Source: an uncultured Roseateles sp.
GTDB lineage: Bacteria > Pseudomonadota > Gammaproteobacteria > Burkholderiales > Burkholderiaceae_C
DNA: 64,000 nt
Assembly: GCF_945956965.1 (NCBI RefSeq)
Contig: NZ_CAMFJS010000001.1
Coordinates: 62,001 to 126,000 of the forward strand
Reading direction: 5' to 3'
Under the pieces are notes generated by a model. It was not told the origin of the DNA. It worked only from the letters and a program-made list of their open reading frames with translations, and ran no database searches. The translations under genes were made by a program, and so were the position numbers. Each line of letters begins with the position of its first letter. Position 1 is the stretch's first letter. Shown piece after piece: positions 38,539 to 47,108 of the stretch.

Positions 38539-39761
38539 GCGTCGCCCTTGCTCTTTGTTCTTGTGGTGGGTGAATAGACGCTCTTGATCAAGGCGACCAT
38601 GCGATTTAACTCGTCCGGGGTCAAGTCTTGATGACAAGCCAGTTGCAAGATGTGGTGCGACCACTCCTGACCGAAGTCACGAGGGATGCGGCTGACATGG
38701 GGCCATAGGCGGTCCCAGCGCGACACCGGAAAACCCAGGCGGCGCAACTCAAAATAGCCAGGGTCGGGTTCGTCCACCCAAAGCGGAAAAACGTAAGGTG
38801 CCGCTCCGTCTGGAAGCTCGTTGACCAGCGGCCGCGCAAACTCACAATCCTGAAATGCTTGGGCGAAGAAGCGATATTGCTGCCGACGCTTTTCCACGAT
38901 GCGCTGCCTCGGCGCCAGCATGGCAATCCATCGGCAGGCGAGGGTCAGTGTTTGATGCGTGGGACCTAAATTGAACTCCAGCGCGGAAGACGCATTGGAG
39001 ACTTCGTCATCCACTGGGGCTGCTACCGGCTGGCGGCCCATTTTGAGCAAGCTCAGCAGGAACTCAAGCGTGGAACGAATGCCTTTGATGCGTCCGTGGT
39101 TGACGCCAGCATGGACGATATCGAAGGCCGCTTTGATCTGGGCTTTTAAACCCGGACGGCCAAGCTGCGGGAAATTTGGTAGGCCAACATTATTGACGAG
39201 GCAGCCACCCTCCGGCAGGGGTAGAAACTTTGTCAGGCTAGCGATGGCTAAATGTCCCCAACTGCCCACTGGTCTACCATCACTGCTGCCGAAGAGGGAG
39301 TGGGCGCAGTCTTCGATCAATTTGATTTGCTGGCTATCGCACCATGCGCGCAGCGCGGACATCGCCTGGGGAAGCCCGAAAAAATGGGCGGCCAAAATGA
39401 CGCGAACGCGACTGATATCCTGGGTGGCAATCCAGCGTAAATCAGCAGATCCATCTGGGTTCAGTGGGTAAAAAATCGGTTCAGCGCCCACTTTGATGAT
39501 GGGTGTGATCATGGTTGGGCAGTGATAGGTTGGCACCAAGACTTGGTCACCTTGGCCAATGCCAAACATCTCCAGCGCAATCAGAATCGATGCTCGGCCA
39601 CTATTGGTGTACTTGGCGCCTGGCAAATTCAGCAAGCAGGGCAGGCTTGACTGCCGCAGCCCAGTAAACGTCTGCCAGTCGAGGACGGGAAGGCGTGGAA
39701 TTGGGGTGCTTCTGTTTGTCCCTTGGTGATGAGTCAAATTAGTCAATGTCATTCGGCTCAT
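38535..39761 (-). CDS. DegT/DnrJ/EryC1-type aminotransferase
   Basis: About 408 residues. The fold-type I sugar aminotransferase pattern is visible: NSGRASILIALEMFGIG, VPTYHCPTMITPI, IEDCAHSLFGSS, and SLTKFLPLPEGG with the PLP lysine (in place of the usual SFxxxK). It would convert a keto sugar nucleotide to an amino sugar. Its stretch of the window gives no dehydratase partner. ATG 39761 begins four bases after the TPR gene stop; further upstream frame lies inside that gene. Confidence 0.85.
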   Translation of the reverse strand: MSRMTLTNLTHHQGTNRSTPIPRLPVLDWQTFTGLRQSSLPCLLNLPGAKYTNSGRASILIALEMFGIGQGDQVLVPTYHCPTMITPIIKVGAEPIFYPLNPDGSADLRWIATQDISRVRVILAAHFFGLPQAMSALRAWCDSQQIKLIEDCAHSLFGSSDGRPVGSWGHLAIASLTKFLPLPEGGCLVNNVGLPNFPQLGRPGLKAQIKAAFDIVHAGVNHGRIKGIRSTLEFLLSLLKMGRQPVAAPVDDEVSNASSALEFNLGPTHQTLTLACRWIAMLAPRQRIVEKRRQQYRFFAQAFQDCEFARPLVNELPDGAAPYVFPLWVDEPDPGYFELRRLGFPVSRWDRLWPHVSRIPRDFGQEWSHHILQLACHQDLTPDELNRMVALIKSVYSPTTRTKSKGDA

Positions 39762-39765
39762 CGTT

Positions 39766-40530
39766 TTACTGTGCGGCAGGACTAGAGCTTGCAGCACTTG
39801 CTGCATTTGCCGCGCTCTCGGCGCCTGAGGCCGCAAGCTCTGCAGGTTCAGGCGCGTCGCGCCATTGGCCTACGCTTTTGAGTTTGTCGCTGAGGTCGGT
39901 GCGGTCAAAGCCAAGTTCTTTGGCTCGCCAAGCACTCTGTAACGCAGCGGGATAGTCCTTGAGTTCGAAGTACGCCAATCCAATGTTGTAGTGGCTGAAG
40001 GGGCTATCTTTGGCGAGCCCGCTTGAAATCTTGAGCTGTTCTGCCGCCTCTGCGATACGTTTGAATTTATTCAAATAAGTCGAGTAGAGAATTCGGGCGA
40101 TGACATCATCTGGGGCGAAGCGAATGGCGCGTTCAAAATAGCATTCCACTGGATACTGCAAGTCTGGCGGATTCTCTGTTTTGAATTTCTCTCCGTAGCG
40201 CATCACGGAAACCAGGGCCCGATGATTGTTCGGGAATGCACGAAGCGTGTAGGAAAGATCTTTTCCCGGCGAACCAACTCCGCCGCCGGATTGAGCACCA
40301 ATCAGGTTTTCCACGCGTGGTGTGAAATGGTAGTCTTCTACCAGGGCCCGGCGTTCAACATGAGATAACTGATCGCCCTGGTTTGGTTTGTGAAAGGCGG
40401 GGCGGTAGTCGTAAGGGCCGTAATGCCCCGCTTTCAGTGGCCCGCACATGGCTGCGCTGACTTCTGCATGACTGGTCTGAAGCCAGAATAAGCCCAATAA
40501 GGCGAGAAGCATGATGCGGAAAGTTGCCAA
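39766..40530 (-). CDS. Secreted TPR protein with Ala/Ser-rich tail
   Basis: 254 residues. A Sec signal peptide (MLLALLGLFWLQTSHA) is followed by a region without known motif and then two to three TPR-like helix pairs (about 115-220; e.g. SHYNIGLAYFELKDYPAALQ). The last ~25 residues are almost only Ala, Ser, Glu and Asn. It sits between hydrolase 1 and the aminotransferase within the operon. Periplasmic scaffolding of polymer assembly is possible. I recognise no named family. Confidence 0.75.
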   Translation of the reverse strand: MATFRIMLLALLGLFWLQTSHAEVSAAMCGPLKAGHYGPYDYRPAFHKPNQGDQLSHVERRALVEDYHFTPRVENLIGAQSGGGVGSPGKDLSYTLRAFPNNHRALVSVMRYGEKFKTENPPDLQYPVECYFERAIRFAPDDVIARILYSTYLNKFKRIAEAAEQLKISSGLAKDSPFSHYNIGLAYFELKDYPAALQSAWRAKELGFDRTDLSDKLKSVGQWRDAPEPAELAASGAESAANAASAASSSPAAQ

Positions 40531-40541
40531 GTTTTTTCCTT

Positions 40542-41480
40542 TTATGCCTTGAGCCGGCGGATGAAATCCAGCGTTTGCACCTGGACCGCTTGCCGAAATT
40601 CCTGACTGGAGAATGTGTGGTCAGCTTGCGCAAAAGTCTGTGTGCTGACCTTTTCCTGGGCGAGCAGCCCATGCCATTCGGGAGAGTCTTTGCAGTTGTC
40701 TAAAAACTCTTGCGCCACCAGATCTTTTCCGCTGATGAGTAATTGGATCGGCCCATCAAATTGCGCCCAAGCTTGGGCCATGCGGCTCTGGAAGGGGGCA
40801 AGCGATGCACTCATCTTTTCTGTCGATGAGGAAATCGCCTGCTTGGCGGTGCGCAACACTTCCGTGAGCGCCGTCACCGCGACCTTGCCGCTCAGCAGCT
40901 TCTTCCAGAACTCTGGCTGCCGCAGACGCTGGCCGTAATAGTGCTTGATCTGGGTCTTGGCCTGGGTGGTGTTTGATCGCACCCATGGGTTCAACAGGCA
41001 GAGGCCGCTTACACGGTCATCCTTTGACTCACCGCAATAGAGCAGCGCCGCCGCCGCCGCATCACACAAGCCCCAAATCACCACATGTTGCATGGCCCCG
41101 CTCGCGTCTGCGATCAGGGCATCGATGCCTGCGCCTATGTCTTTGGAAACGGCTTCAAAACTGCGCTGTTCACCTTCGCTGTCGCCCATGCCTCGATAGT
41201 CCATGCGCAGCGAGCGATAGCCTTGTTCGGCCAGAAAGCGAGCCAGCAATGTGAACTGCCGGTGACTACCGACGCGGTACTGCGGGCCACCGACCAGAAT
41301 CAAGACGCCAGTCGTGGGGGCGCGCGTAATGAGCCGAGGCGTGCAAACCACGCCCAGCAATTGCAACTCTTCGCAGTCGAACTGCAGCGCATGTTCTTGG
41401 TAGGCGAGGTCTAGACCGTCGCCAATGCCGGTATTGCCATTGGACTTTGGCGAGGCAAGGAAGCTGTTCGAATCAGCCAT
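40542..41480 (-). CDS. Exosortase A-associated hydrolase 1 (alpha/beta fold)
   Basis: 312 residues of alpha/beta-hydrolase fold with the oxyanion region LILVGGPQYRVGSHR, the strand MDYRGMGDSEG and the nucleophile elbow WGLCDA. Cys139 replaces the usual Ser. The acid and His may be in LLISGKD and QADHTF. This is the TIGR03100-type family that travels with exosortase A. A cysteine nucleophile suggests acyl transfer or thioester chemistry, perhaps with the ACP of this operon. ATG 41480 overlaps the stop of hydrolase 2 as TGATG; ATG 41486 is an option. Confidence 0.88.
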   Translation of the reverse strand: MADSNSFLASPKSNGNTGIGDGLDLAYQEHALQFDCEELQLLGVVCTPRLITRAPTTGVLILVGGPQYRVGSHRQFTLLARFLAEQGYRSLRMDYRGMGDSEGEQRSFEAVSKDIGAGIDALIADASGAMQHVVIWGLCDAAAAALLYCGESKDDRVSGLCLLNPWVRSNTTQAKTQIKHYYGQRLRQPEFWKKLLSGKVAVTALTEVLRTAKQAISSSTEKMSASLAPFQSRMAQAWAQFDGPIQLLISGKDLVAQEFLDNCKDSPEWHGLLAQEKVSTQTFAQADHTFSSQEFRQAVQVQTLDFIRRLKA

Positions 41481-42334
41481 CAACATGCGACCCTTTCCTC
41501 GGCACGCCAAGCCGTCAAGGTCGACATGGTGCTGCTCAGCAGCGCCGGGGCATCTTCAATTTCACTTGTTTGCCAGAAGGCAGGCCCAGTGACCGGATGG
41601 TGTATGACGTTGATGCCTTGTGCGCGCCAGCGAGTCAGGGCGGAGGCAAGGGCAGGCGTCGGTTCAGCGGCAGGCTGGCTGGTGACCTCGAAGCAATGGG
41701 CCTGTCCAAGGCGCGTGCGCGCCTCGCTAGCGACTGTCAAGCTGGCTTGCTCCAGTCCAGCGGCAAGTCCGGCAGAGAGCGCGTAACCCGCTATTTCAAC
41801 GTGGCCTTGGCTTTGCAACTGAAGCTTTAAGGCTTCCATGGTGGTCCCGCTGCCCCCGTCCAGCAAACCGCTGGCCAACTTCAGTCGCAAGAACTGCTGC
41901 AATAACACTCTGCCTTGCGGGGGCGGGTGCCAGAGCAGCAAGTTGCAAACGGGCTCGTCAAGGCGTTCCAAAAGCTCACAAGCCAGCAAACAGCCCGCTC
42001 GATGCCCCCAAAGCCACAGCGGCTCATCGCCTTGAGTGGCGAGCCATTTGGTGGCGGCATTGAGATCATCCAGCCAGTCCTGCCAGCCGGCATCGCCGAA
42101 ATCACCGCTGCTGTCGCCGCAGCCAAACAGGTCGATTTGAAGCACGGAGAAGCCACTCTTCGCCATGGCCCGGGCTTGCAGCGCCGCCATACGGCGCGAT
42201 TTGTTCATTTCTTCGGCGAAGGGGTGGATGTGCAGCACCCGTCCGCGCTGTATGCCATCGGCTGGATGGAATATGCAAAAACGCTGGCCCTTGCCCTGGG
42301 GTGAGGCAAGAAAAAAAGGCTGGGCTTTGCTCAT
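41480..42334 (-). CDS. Exosortase A-associated hydrolase 2 (alpha/beta fold, nucleophile replaced)
   Basis: 284 residues with the alpha/beta-hydrolase layout (RVLHIHPFAEEMNKSRRM; IDLFGCGDSSGDF). At the nucleophile elbow it reads LWGHRAGCL, so Arg112 stands where Ser or Cys is expected. It therefore may not be a hydrolase but a binding partner of hydrolase 1. It matches the TIGR03101-type family by length and place. It lies 30 bases after the ACP gene and before hydrolase 1. Confidence 0.86.
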   Translation of the reverse strand: MSKAQPFFLASPQGKGQRFCIFHPADGIQRGRVLHIHPFAEEMNKSRRMAALQARAMAKSGFSVLQIDLFGCGDSSGDFGDAGWQDWLDDLNAATKWLATQGDEPLWLWGHRAGCLLACELLERLDEPVCNLLLWHPPPQGRVLLQQFLRLKLASGLLDGGSGTTMEALKLQLQSQGHVEIAGYALSAGLAAGLEQASLTVASEARTRLGQAHCFEVTSQPAAEPTPALASALTRWRAQGINVIHHPVTGPAFWQTSEIEDAPALLSSTMSTLTAWRAEERVAC

Positions 42335-42364
42335 GCTCTGCGGGCGGGCGCTGGTTGGTGCGGA

Positions 42365-42613
42365 TCAGTCCAGCTTGGCTGCAACGAAGTCAATCAGGGA
42401 GCCGACGCTGGCAAAGGTGGCGCCGTCAATCTCATCGTCGGCCACCACAATGCCCAATTGTTCTTCCAGCGCGGTCAGCAGGCTGACAACGGCCATGGAG
42501 TCCAATTCAGGCAGCGCGCCTAACAGCAAGGTGTTGCGGGTGAATGCGGAGCTGCGGCCATTGAGGCTCAGAACTTCGTCGAGGATGCGCAACACGTGCT
42601 TTTCAGTAGTCAT
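42365..42613 (-). CDS. Exosortase A-associated acyl carrier protein
   Basis: 82 residues, acidic, with the phosphopantetheine site Ser39 in LPELDSMAVVSL, close to the DSL/DSM motif. It is not the fatty-acid AcpP, whose gene lies with fabD/fabG/fabF. First gene of the long - strand operon and divergent from the acyl ligase, which probably loads it. Confidence 0.92.
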   Translation of the reverse strand: MTTEKHVLRILDEVLSLNGRSSAFTRNTLLLGALPELDSMAVVSLLTALEEQLGIVVADDEIDGATFASVGSLIDFVAAKLD

Positions 42614-42892
42614 GGGGTCGAGGTGCCGACGACAGGGGCGGGCTTGATGTTTGAGAGACGCCGCATCTTACCCGTGGGATTTTTCAGTTCTGCCCGGGGA
42701 AGCCCCCCTGATCTGAGGCCCCAATGAGTAAATATTGCGGCATGCTGCACTTGACAAGAAAAGACGGGGCGGAAAAAGTGCTGCTCCCCTGCGGACGAGG
42801 GTGGCGCAGTGCTGGCGATACGCTACATTTTGGCGGTTTCCTTGGCGCCGCCTCGTCGGACTTCGCCTCCCGTTCAACCACCTTTTGATCGC

Positions 42893-44551
42893 ATGACAGC
42901 CACCCTTTCGGACGCTCAGCAAGACCTCTCGGTGCTTCTTCATGATTTGCCGCTGCTTCAAGCGGCGCGCCGGCCGGCAGCGATTGCCCTGAGCTACGGC
43001 TCGCAGCAGATGAGCTACGCTGAATTAGGGGCGCAAATCCAAGGCTTTGCGGCAGGGCTGATGGCCCTGGGTTTGCCGCGGGCTACGCGGGTCGGCATCT
43101 ATCTGGAAAAGCGTTTTGAGACCGTGGTGGCCAGCTTCGCGGCACCGGCGGCGGGTTGTGTTTTTGTGCCCATCAACCCTTTGCTCAAAACTGAGCAGGT
43201 CGGCTTCATCATGGCGGATTGCGGCGTGCAAGTGCTGGTGACGTCGCCTGAGCGGCTGGCCATGCTGCAAGACACCTTGGCCGGTTCGGCTTCGTTGCGC
43301 CATGTGTTGCTTACTGGAGCAGGTGGGGCAGAGCAGGGCGAAGAAGACAGCGCGGCGGCCGCGCTTGATGCGCGCTTGCGCCTGCCGCCCTGGGCCGAGT
43401 TTGTGGCAACACAGCCGCGTGCCGGGCACCGCGTCATCGACACGGACATGGTCGCCATCCTCTACACCTCCGGTAGCACCGGCCGTCCCAAGGGCGTGGT
43501 CTTGTCCCATCGCAATATGGTGGCTGGCGCCAAGAGCGTGGCCTCTTACCTGGAAAACCGGCCGGATGATGTGCTGCTGGCCGCCTTGCCTCTGTCGTTT
43601 GATGCGGGCTTCAGCCAACTCACCACAGCCTTCCACGTGGGTGCCCGTGTGGTCTTGCTGAACTACCTGATGCCCCGCGATGTGCTGCGGGCCATGGAGC
43701 GCGAAGGCGTTACCGGCCTGACTGCCGTGCCGCCGCTCTACATCCAACTGGCGCAGCTGGATTGGCCTGCCGCCATCAATGCCAAGCTGCGCTATTTCGC
43801 CAATACCGGCGGGCGCATGCCGCGTGAGACCCTGGGTTTGTTGCGCCAGCGCGCGCCCAGCGCCAGCCCCTTCTTGATGTACGGCTTGACCGAGGCATTT
43901 CGCTCCACCTATCTGCCACCGTCCGAGGTGGATCGTCGGCCTGACTCCATCGGTAAGGCCATTCCTAACGCCGAAATTCTGGTGTTGCGCGAAGACGGCA
44001 GCGCTTGCGCGCCGGATGAGGTGGGCGAGCTGGTGCACCGCGGTGCCTTGGTGGGCCTGGGCTACTGGAATGACGCGGAGAAAACAGCCGAGCGCTACAA
44101 GCTTTTGCCTGCGGGGGCGCCTGGCCGTGAGGCGGGCTTGCAGTTGCCCGAGTACGCAGTGTTTTCCGGCGATAACGTGCGCATGGATGCCGAAGGCTAT
44201 CTGTACTTCGTCGGCCGCCGTGACGAGATGATGAAGACCTCGGGCTACCGGGTCAGCCCCACCGAGGTGGAGGAAATTCTTTACGCCACCCAGTTGGTGG
44301 GCGAATGCATTGCCTTTGGCGTTGATCACCCGAGCCTAGGGCAGGCGATTCAGGTCATCGTCACCGCGCCGGTGGGTGCCGATGGTGTGGATTTGCCGGC
44401 CTTGCAAGCACAGTGCCGCCAGCACATGCCGGCCTATATGGTGCCCGCGGGCATCGAGGTCCAAGCGGGCCCCTTGCCGCGCAATCCGAATGGCAAGATC
44501 GACCGCAAGCTCTTGGCCGGCCAGTGGCTGGAGCGGCGCGAGCAGGCCTGA
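42893..44551 (+). CDS. Exosortase A-associated AMP-dependent acyl ligase
   Basis: 552 residues of the adenylate-forming superfamily: P-loop ILYTSGSTGRPKGVVLSH, the A5-like motif MYGLTEAF, the A8 hinge region (GRRDEMMKTSGYRVSP) and the final lysine NPNGKIDRK. It matches the exosortase A-linked ligase family (TIGR03098). It should activate a carboxylic acid as the adenylate and pass it to the phosphopantetheine of the neighbouring ACP. The substrate is unknown; an amino acid is plausible in view of the decarboxylase next to it. ATG 42893 is used; the upstream frame gives no family-like sequence. Confidence 0.93.
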   Translation: MTATLSDAQQDLSVLLHDLPLLQAARRPAAIALSYGSQQMSYAELGAQIQGFAAGLMALGLPRATRVGIYLEKRFETVVASFAAPAAGCVFVPINPLLKTEQVGFIMADCGVQVLVTSPERLAMLQDTLAGSASLRHVLLTGAGGAEQGEEDSAAAALDARLRLPPWAEFVATQPRAGHRVIDTDMVAILYTSGSTGRPKGVVLSHRNMVAGAKSVASYLENRPDDVLLAALPLSFDAGFSQLTTAFHVGARVVLLNYLMPRDVLRAMEREGVTGLTAVPPLYIQLAQLDWPAAINAKLRYFANTGGRMPRETLGLLRQRAPSASPFLMYGLTEAFRSTYLPPSEVDRRPDSIGKAIPNAEILVLREDGSACAPDEVGELVHRGALVGLGYWNDAEKTAERYKLLPAGAPGREAGLQLPEYAVFSGDNVRMDAEGYLYFVGRRDEMMKTSGYRVSPTEVEEILYATQLVGECIAFGVDHPSLGQAIQVIVTAPVGADGVDLPALQAQCRQHMPAYMVPAGIEVQAGPLPRNPNGKIDRKLLAGQWLERREQA

Positions 44552-44616
44552 GGCCCGAACGCAGCGCCTCAGTGCCTCCTTTTTTCATTGCAGACTCTGA
44601 TCGAGAACCTTCGCCC

Positions 44617-45912
44617 ATGTCCAGCTCGGCCGCCGATAGTCCAATCTCGCAACCCGCACCAAACCGCCCCGCGCCCGTGCATACCCCCATGACGCAGTTC
44701 GGCCGCGCCGATGGTGACTTGTTGATCGGCCAGCAGCCGCTGCGGCGCCTTGCCGCGCGGGTGGGCCAGACGCCGTTCTACGCTTATGACCGAGACTTGC
44801 TGCGCGCCCGCGTGGCGCTGTTGCGGCAAACCTTGCCGGCTGAAATCAAGCTGCATTACGCGATGAAGGCCAATCCCATGCCGGCCTTGGTGGGCCTGAT
44901 GGCGGGCGTGGTGGACGGCATTGATGTGGCCTCGGCCGGTGAGTTGAAGGTGGCGCTGGATGCAGGTGCCGACCCGGCCGAAATCAGCTTTGCCGGGCCG
45001 GGCAAGCGGGATATTGAACTGACGCAGGCGGTGGCGGCCGGCGTGCTGGTGAATGTGGAGTCTGCCCGTGAGCTGCCCGTGCTGGCCGCGGCTTCCGCAC
45101 GCTTGGGGCTGCCGGCGCGCGTCGCGGTGCGCGTCAACCCGGATTTCGAGCTGAAGGGCTCGGGCATGAAGATGGGCGGCGGCCCCAAGCAGTTTGGTGT
45201 GGATGCCGAAGAGGTGCCTGCGCTACTGCAAGAGATTGGCCGCCTTGGCCTGGCCTTCGAAGGCTTTCATCTCTTTGCCGGCTCGCAAAACCTGCGCGCC
45301 GAGTCGATTTGTGAGGCGCAGCAGAAGTCGTATGAGCTGGCTCTCCGCCTGGCGGCTCATGCGCCCAGCCCGGTCAAGTTCTTGAACCTAGGCGGCGGCT
45401 TCGGCATTCCCTATTTCCCAGGCGAAGTGGCCCTGGATCTGGGGCCGATCGCCACCAATCTGGCTGCACTGGTGCAGCGTGCGGCTCAGGATCTGCCCAG
45501 CGCCTCTCTGGTGATTGAGTTGGGGCGCTACTTTGTTGGTGAGGCCGGGGTGTACGTGACGCGGGTGGTAGACCGCAAAGTCTCGCGTGGCCAGGTGTTT
45601 CTGGTCACCGATGGGGGCCTGAACCACCATCTGTCCGCGTCCGGCAATTTCGGTCAGGTCATTCGCAAGAATTATCCGGTCACCATCGTGTCGGACAGGG
45701 CAGGGGCTGCCGCGCCTGAATCGGCGAGCTTGGAACTTGCCTCGGTGGTGGGGCCGCTGTGCACGCCGCTGGACTTGCTGGCGGATCGGATGCAACTGCC
45801 GCCGGCGGAGATCGGCGATCTGGTTGTGGTGTTTCAATCCGGCGCCTACGGGGCCAGCGCCAGCCCGGCTGGGTTTTTGAGCCAGCCGATGTTCGTCGAA
45901 GTGCTGGTCTAA
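44617..45912 (+). CDS. Exosortase A-associated PLP-dependent decarboxylase (fold type III)
   Basis: About 431 residues of the ornithine/diaminopimelate decarboxylase family. PLP lysine is Lys84 (LHYAMKANP), then GIDVASAGELKVALDAGA, the phosphate-binding LNLGGGFGIPY, and the active-site Cys in GPLCTPLD. It belongs to the exosortase A group (TIGR03099). Its close analogue by logic is BtrK, which decarboxylates glutamate bound to the carrier protein BtrI. With the ligase 65 bases upstream and the ACP nearby, decarboxylation of an ACP-bound amino acid is a good hypothesis. ATG 44617 is the start; the longer frame overlaps the ligase. Confidence 0.92.
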   Translation: MSSSAADSPISQPAPNRPAPVHTPMTQFGRADGDLLIGQQPLRRLAARVGQTPFYAYDRDLLRARVALLRQTLPAEIKLHYAMKANPMPALVGLMAGVVDGIDVASAGELKVALDAGADPAEISFAGPGKRDIELTQAVAAGVLVNVESARELPVLAAASARLGLPARVAVRVNPDFELKGSGMKMGGGPKQFGVDAEEVPALLQEIGRLGLAFEGFHLFAGSQNLRAESICEAQQKSYELALRLAAHAPSPVKFLNLGGGFGIPYFPGEVALDLGPIATNLAALVQRAAQDLPSASLVIELGRYFVGEAGVYVTRVVDRKVSRGQVFLVTDGGLNHHLSASGNFGQVIRKNYPVTIVSDRAGAAAPESASLELASVVGPLCTPLDLLADRMQLPPAEIGDLVVVFQSGAYGASASPAGFLSQPMFVEVLV

Positions 45913-45933
45913 GCGACCTTTTTTGCTGCCGCG

Positions 45934-46728
45934 TCAGCTGATGGCGGGGTAGTCGCCATAGCCGTCCGGCCAAGGCGTTAGCACCTCAAAGCCATCCGCG
46001 GTCACCGCCACCATATGTTCCCACTGGGCGGACAAAGAGCGGTCTTGCGTGACCACGGTCCAGCCATCAGCCAGTTCTCGGATGCCGCGTTTGCCGGCAT
46101 TGATCATGGGCTCGATGGTGAAGATCATGCCTTCCTTCAGCACCAGGCCTTGGCCGGCCTGGCCGAAGTGGAAGACATGCGGCTCATCGTGGTAGATGTC
46201 GCCGATGCCGTGGCCGCCGTACTCGCGCACGATGCTGAAGCCTTCGCGGTGCGCCACCGTTTGGATGGCGTGGCCCACATCACCCAGGCGTGCGCCGGGG
46301 CGCACGGTTCGAATGGCGGCACAGAGTGCTTCATAGGTGGTGTCGACCAAGCGGCGCGCCAAGGGGCTGATGCTGTCGCCCACGAAGTACATCCGGCTGG
46401 TGTCGCCGAACCAGCCGTCTTTGATGACGGCCACATCGATATTGATGATGTCGCCCGCCTTGAGAATCTTCTTGGCCGAGGGGATGCCGTGGCACACCAC
46501 CTCGTTGACGGAGGTACACAGGGTCTTGGTAAAGCCGTGGTAGCCCACATTGGCGGGCGTGACTTTCAAGTCATTGACGATGAAGTCGTGGCAAATGCGG
46601 TCCAGGTCTTCGGTGCTGACGCCGGGCTGGACGTGGGGCGCGATCATGGCCAGCACTTGGGCGGCCAACTTGCCGGCCTCACGGGATTTGGCCACTTCCT
46701 GGGCGCTGCGAATTTTGATGCTTTTCAT
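45934..46728 (-). CDS. map: Type I methionine aminopeptidase
   Basis: 264 residues of the pita-bread fold. The metal ligands lie in IINIDVAVIKDGWFGDTSRM (two Asp), VREYGGHGIGDIYHDEPHV (His), IFTIEPMIN (Glu) and the final TVVTQDRSLSAQWEHM (Glu). It removes the initiator Met from new proteins. It is not beside rpsB-tsf, the usual site, but in a coupled pair with a ParD-like gene (ATGA overlap), which suggests a second Map copy. Confidence 0.95.
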   Translation of the reverse strand: MKSIKIRSAQEVAKSREAGKLAAQVLAMIAPHVQPGVSTEDLDRICHDFIVNDLKVTPANVGYHGFTKTLCTSVNEVVCHGIPSAKKILKAGDIINIDVAVIKDGWFGDTSRMYFVGDSISPLARRLVDTTYEALCAAIRTVRPGARLGDVGHAIQTVAHREGFSIVREYGGHGIGDIYHDEPHVFHFGQAGQGLVLKEGMIFTIEPMINAGKRGIRELADGWTVVTQDRSLSAQWEHMVAVTADGFEVLTPWPDGYGDYPAIS

Positions 46729-47024
46729 TGCAGACCTGCTTTGCTGTTCTTGTTGGATTTATTGGGCTTGTGCGTCGGTGTGACTTTGGCTTGTCCTAAC
46801 TCACGGGAGCAACAAGCCGCCACGGTGGCGAGATCAAATCCGCCTGCCTGCTCGGCGCGAATCAACAACTGGCTGATCTCACGGTGGTCGAGTTCGGGAT
46901 GCAGTTCGGCCACCATGCCGATACGCATCCAATGCTCGGCCTGCGAATTGATGGAGCGCGAGAGCGCACTGCTGGCGATGCGCAGACTCTCGTGCATCTG
47001 GTCTGAAATTTTGACGATTCCCAT
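46725..47024 (-). CDS. ParD-like DNA-binding protein
   Basis: 99 residues. The N-terminal ~70 look like the ParD_like family: VKISDQMHESLRIASSALSR, then SQAEHWMRIGMVAELHPEL, a ribbon-helix-helix type arrangement. The last ~20 residues are Lys/Asn-rich and disordered. No ParE-like toxin gene is present; its partner is map. The TATAAT -10 box ends only 7 bases before the ATG, so the transcript is probably leaderless. It likely represses its own promoter through the palindrome at 47034-47059. Confidence 0.8.
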   Translation of the reverse strand: MGIVKISDQMHESLRIASSALSRSINSQAEHWMRIGMVAELHPELDHREISQLLIRAEQAGGFDLATVAACCSRELGQAKVTPTHKPNKSNKNSKAGLQ

Positions 47025-47033
47025 GGTTGAAAT

Positions 47034-47059
47034 TATACGTTATGCATGCAAAACGTATA
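47034..47059. promoter_or_regulatory. Palindromic operator between parD-like and ABC ATPase genes, overlapping a TATAAT box
   Basis: TATACGTT (47034-47041) and AACGTATA (47052-47059) are a perfect 8-bp inverted repeat around a 10-base spacer that holds ATGCAT. On the - strand TATAAT occupies 47037-47032, so the left arm covers the -10 box of the parD-like gene. A ribbon-helix-helix repressor would bind such a site. Confidence 0.7.
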
Positions 47060-47108
47060 TTCGCGAGCTGAGGCGCCTCGCGATAGCAGCACGGCGGCGG
47101 CAGGCAGA

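Noticed and set aside
42751-42779. TTGACA at 42751 as -35 box for the acyl ligase
   Set aside because: The hexamer is perfect, but 17 bases later there is only AAAAGT and no -10-like sequence at 16 or 18.
46725-47024. Classical parDE toxin-antitoxin pair
   Set aside because: No ParE-like frame exists on either side; the partner gene is clearly methionine aminopeptidase.
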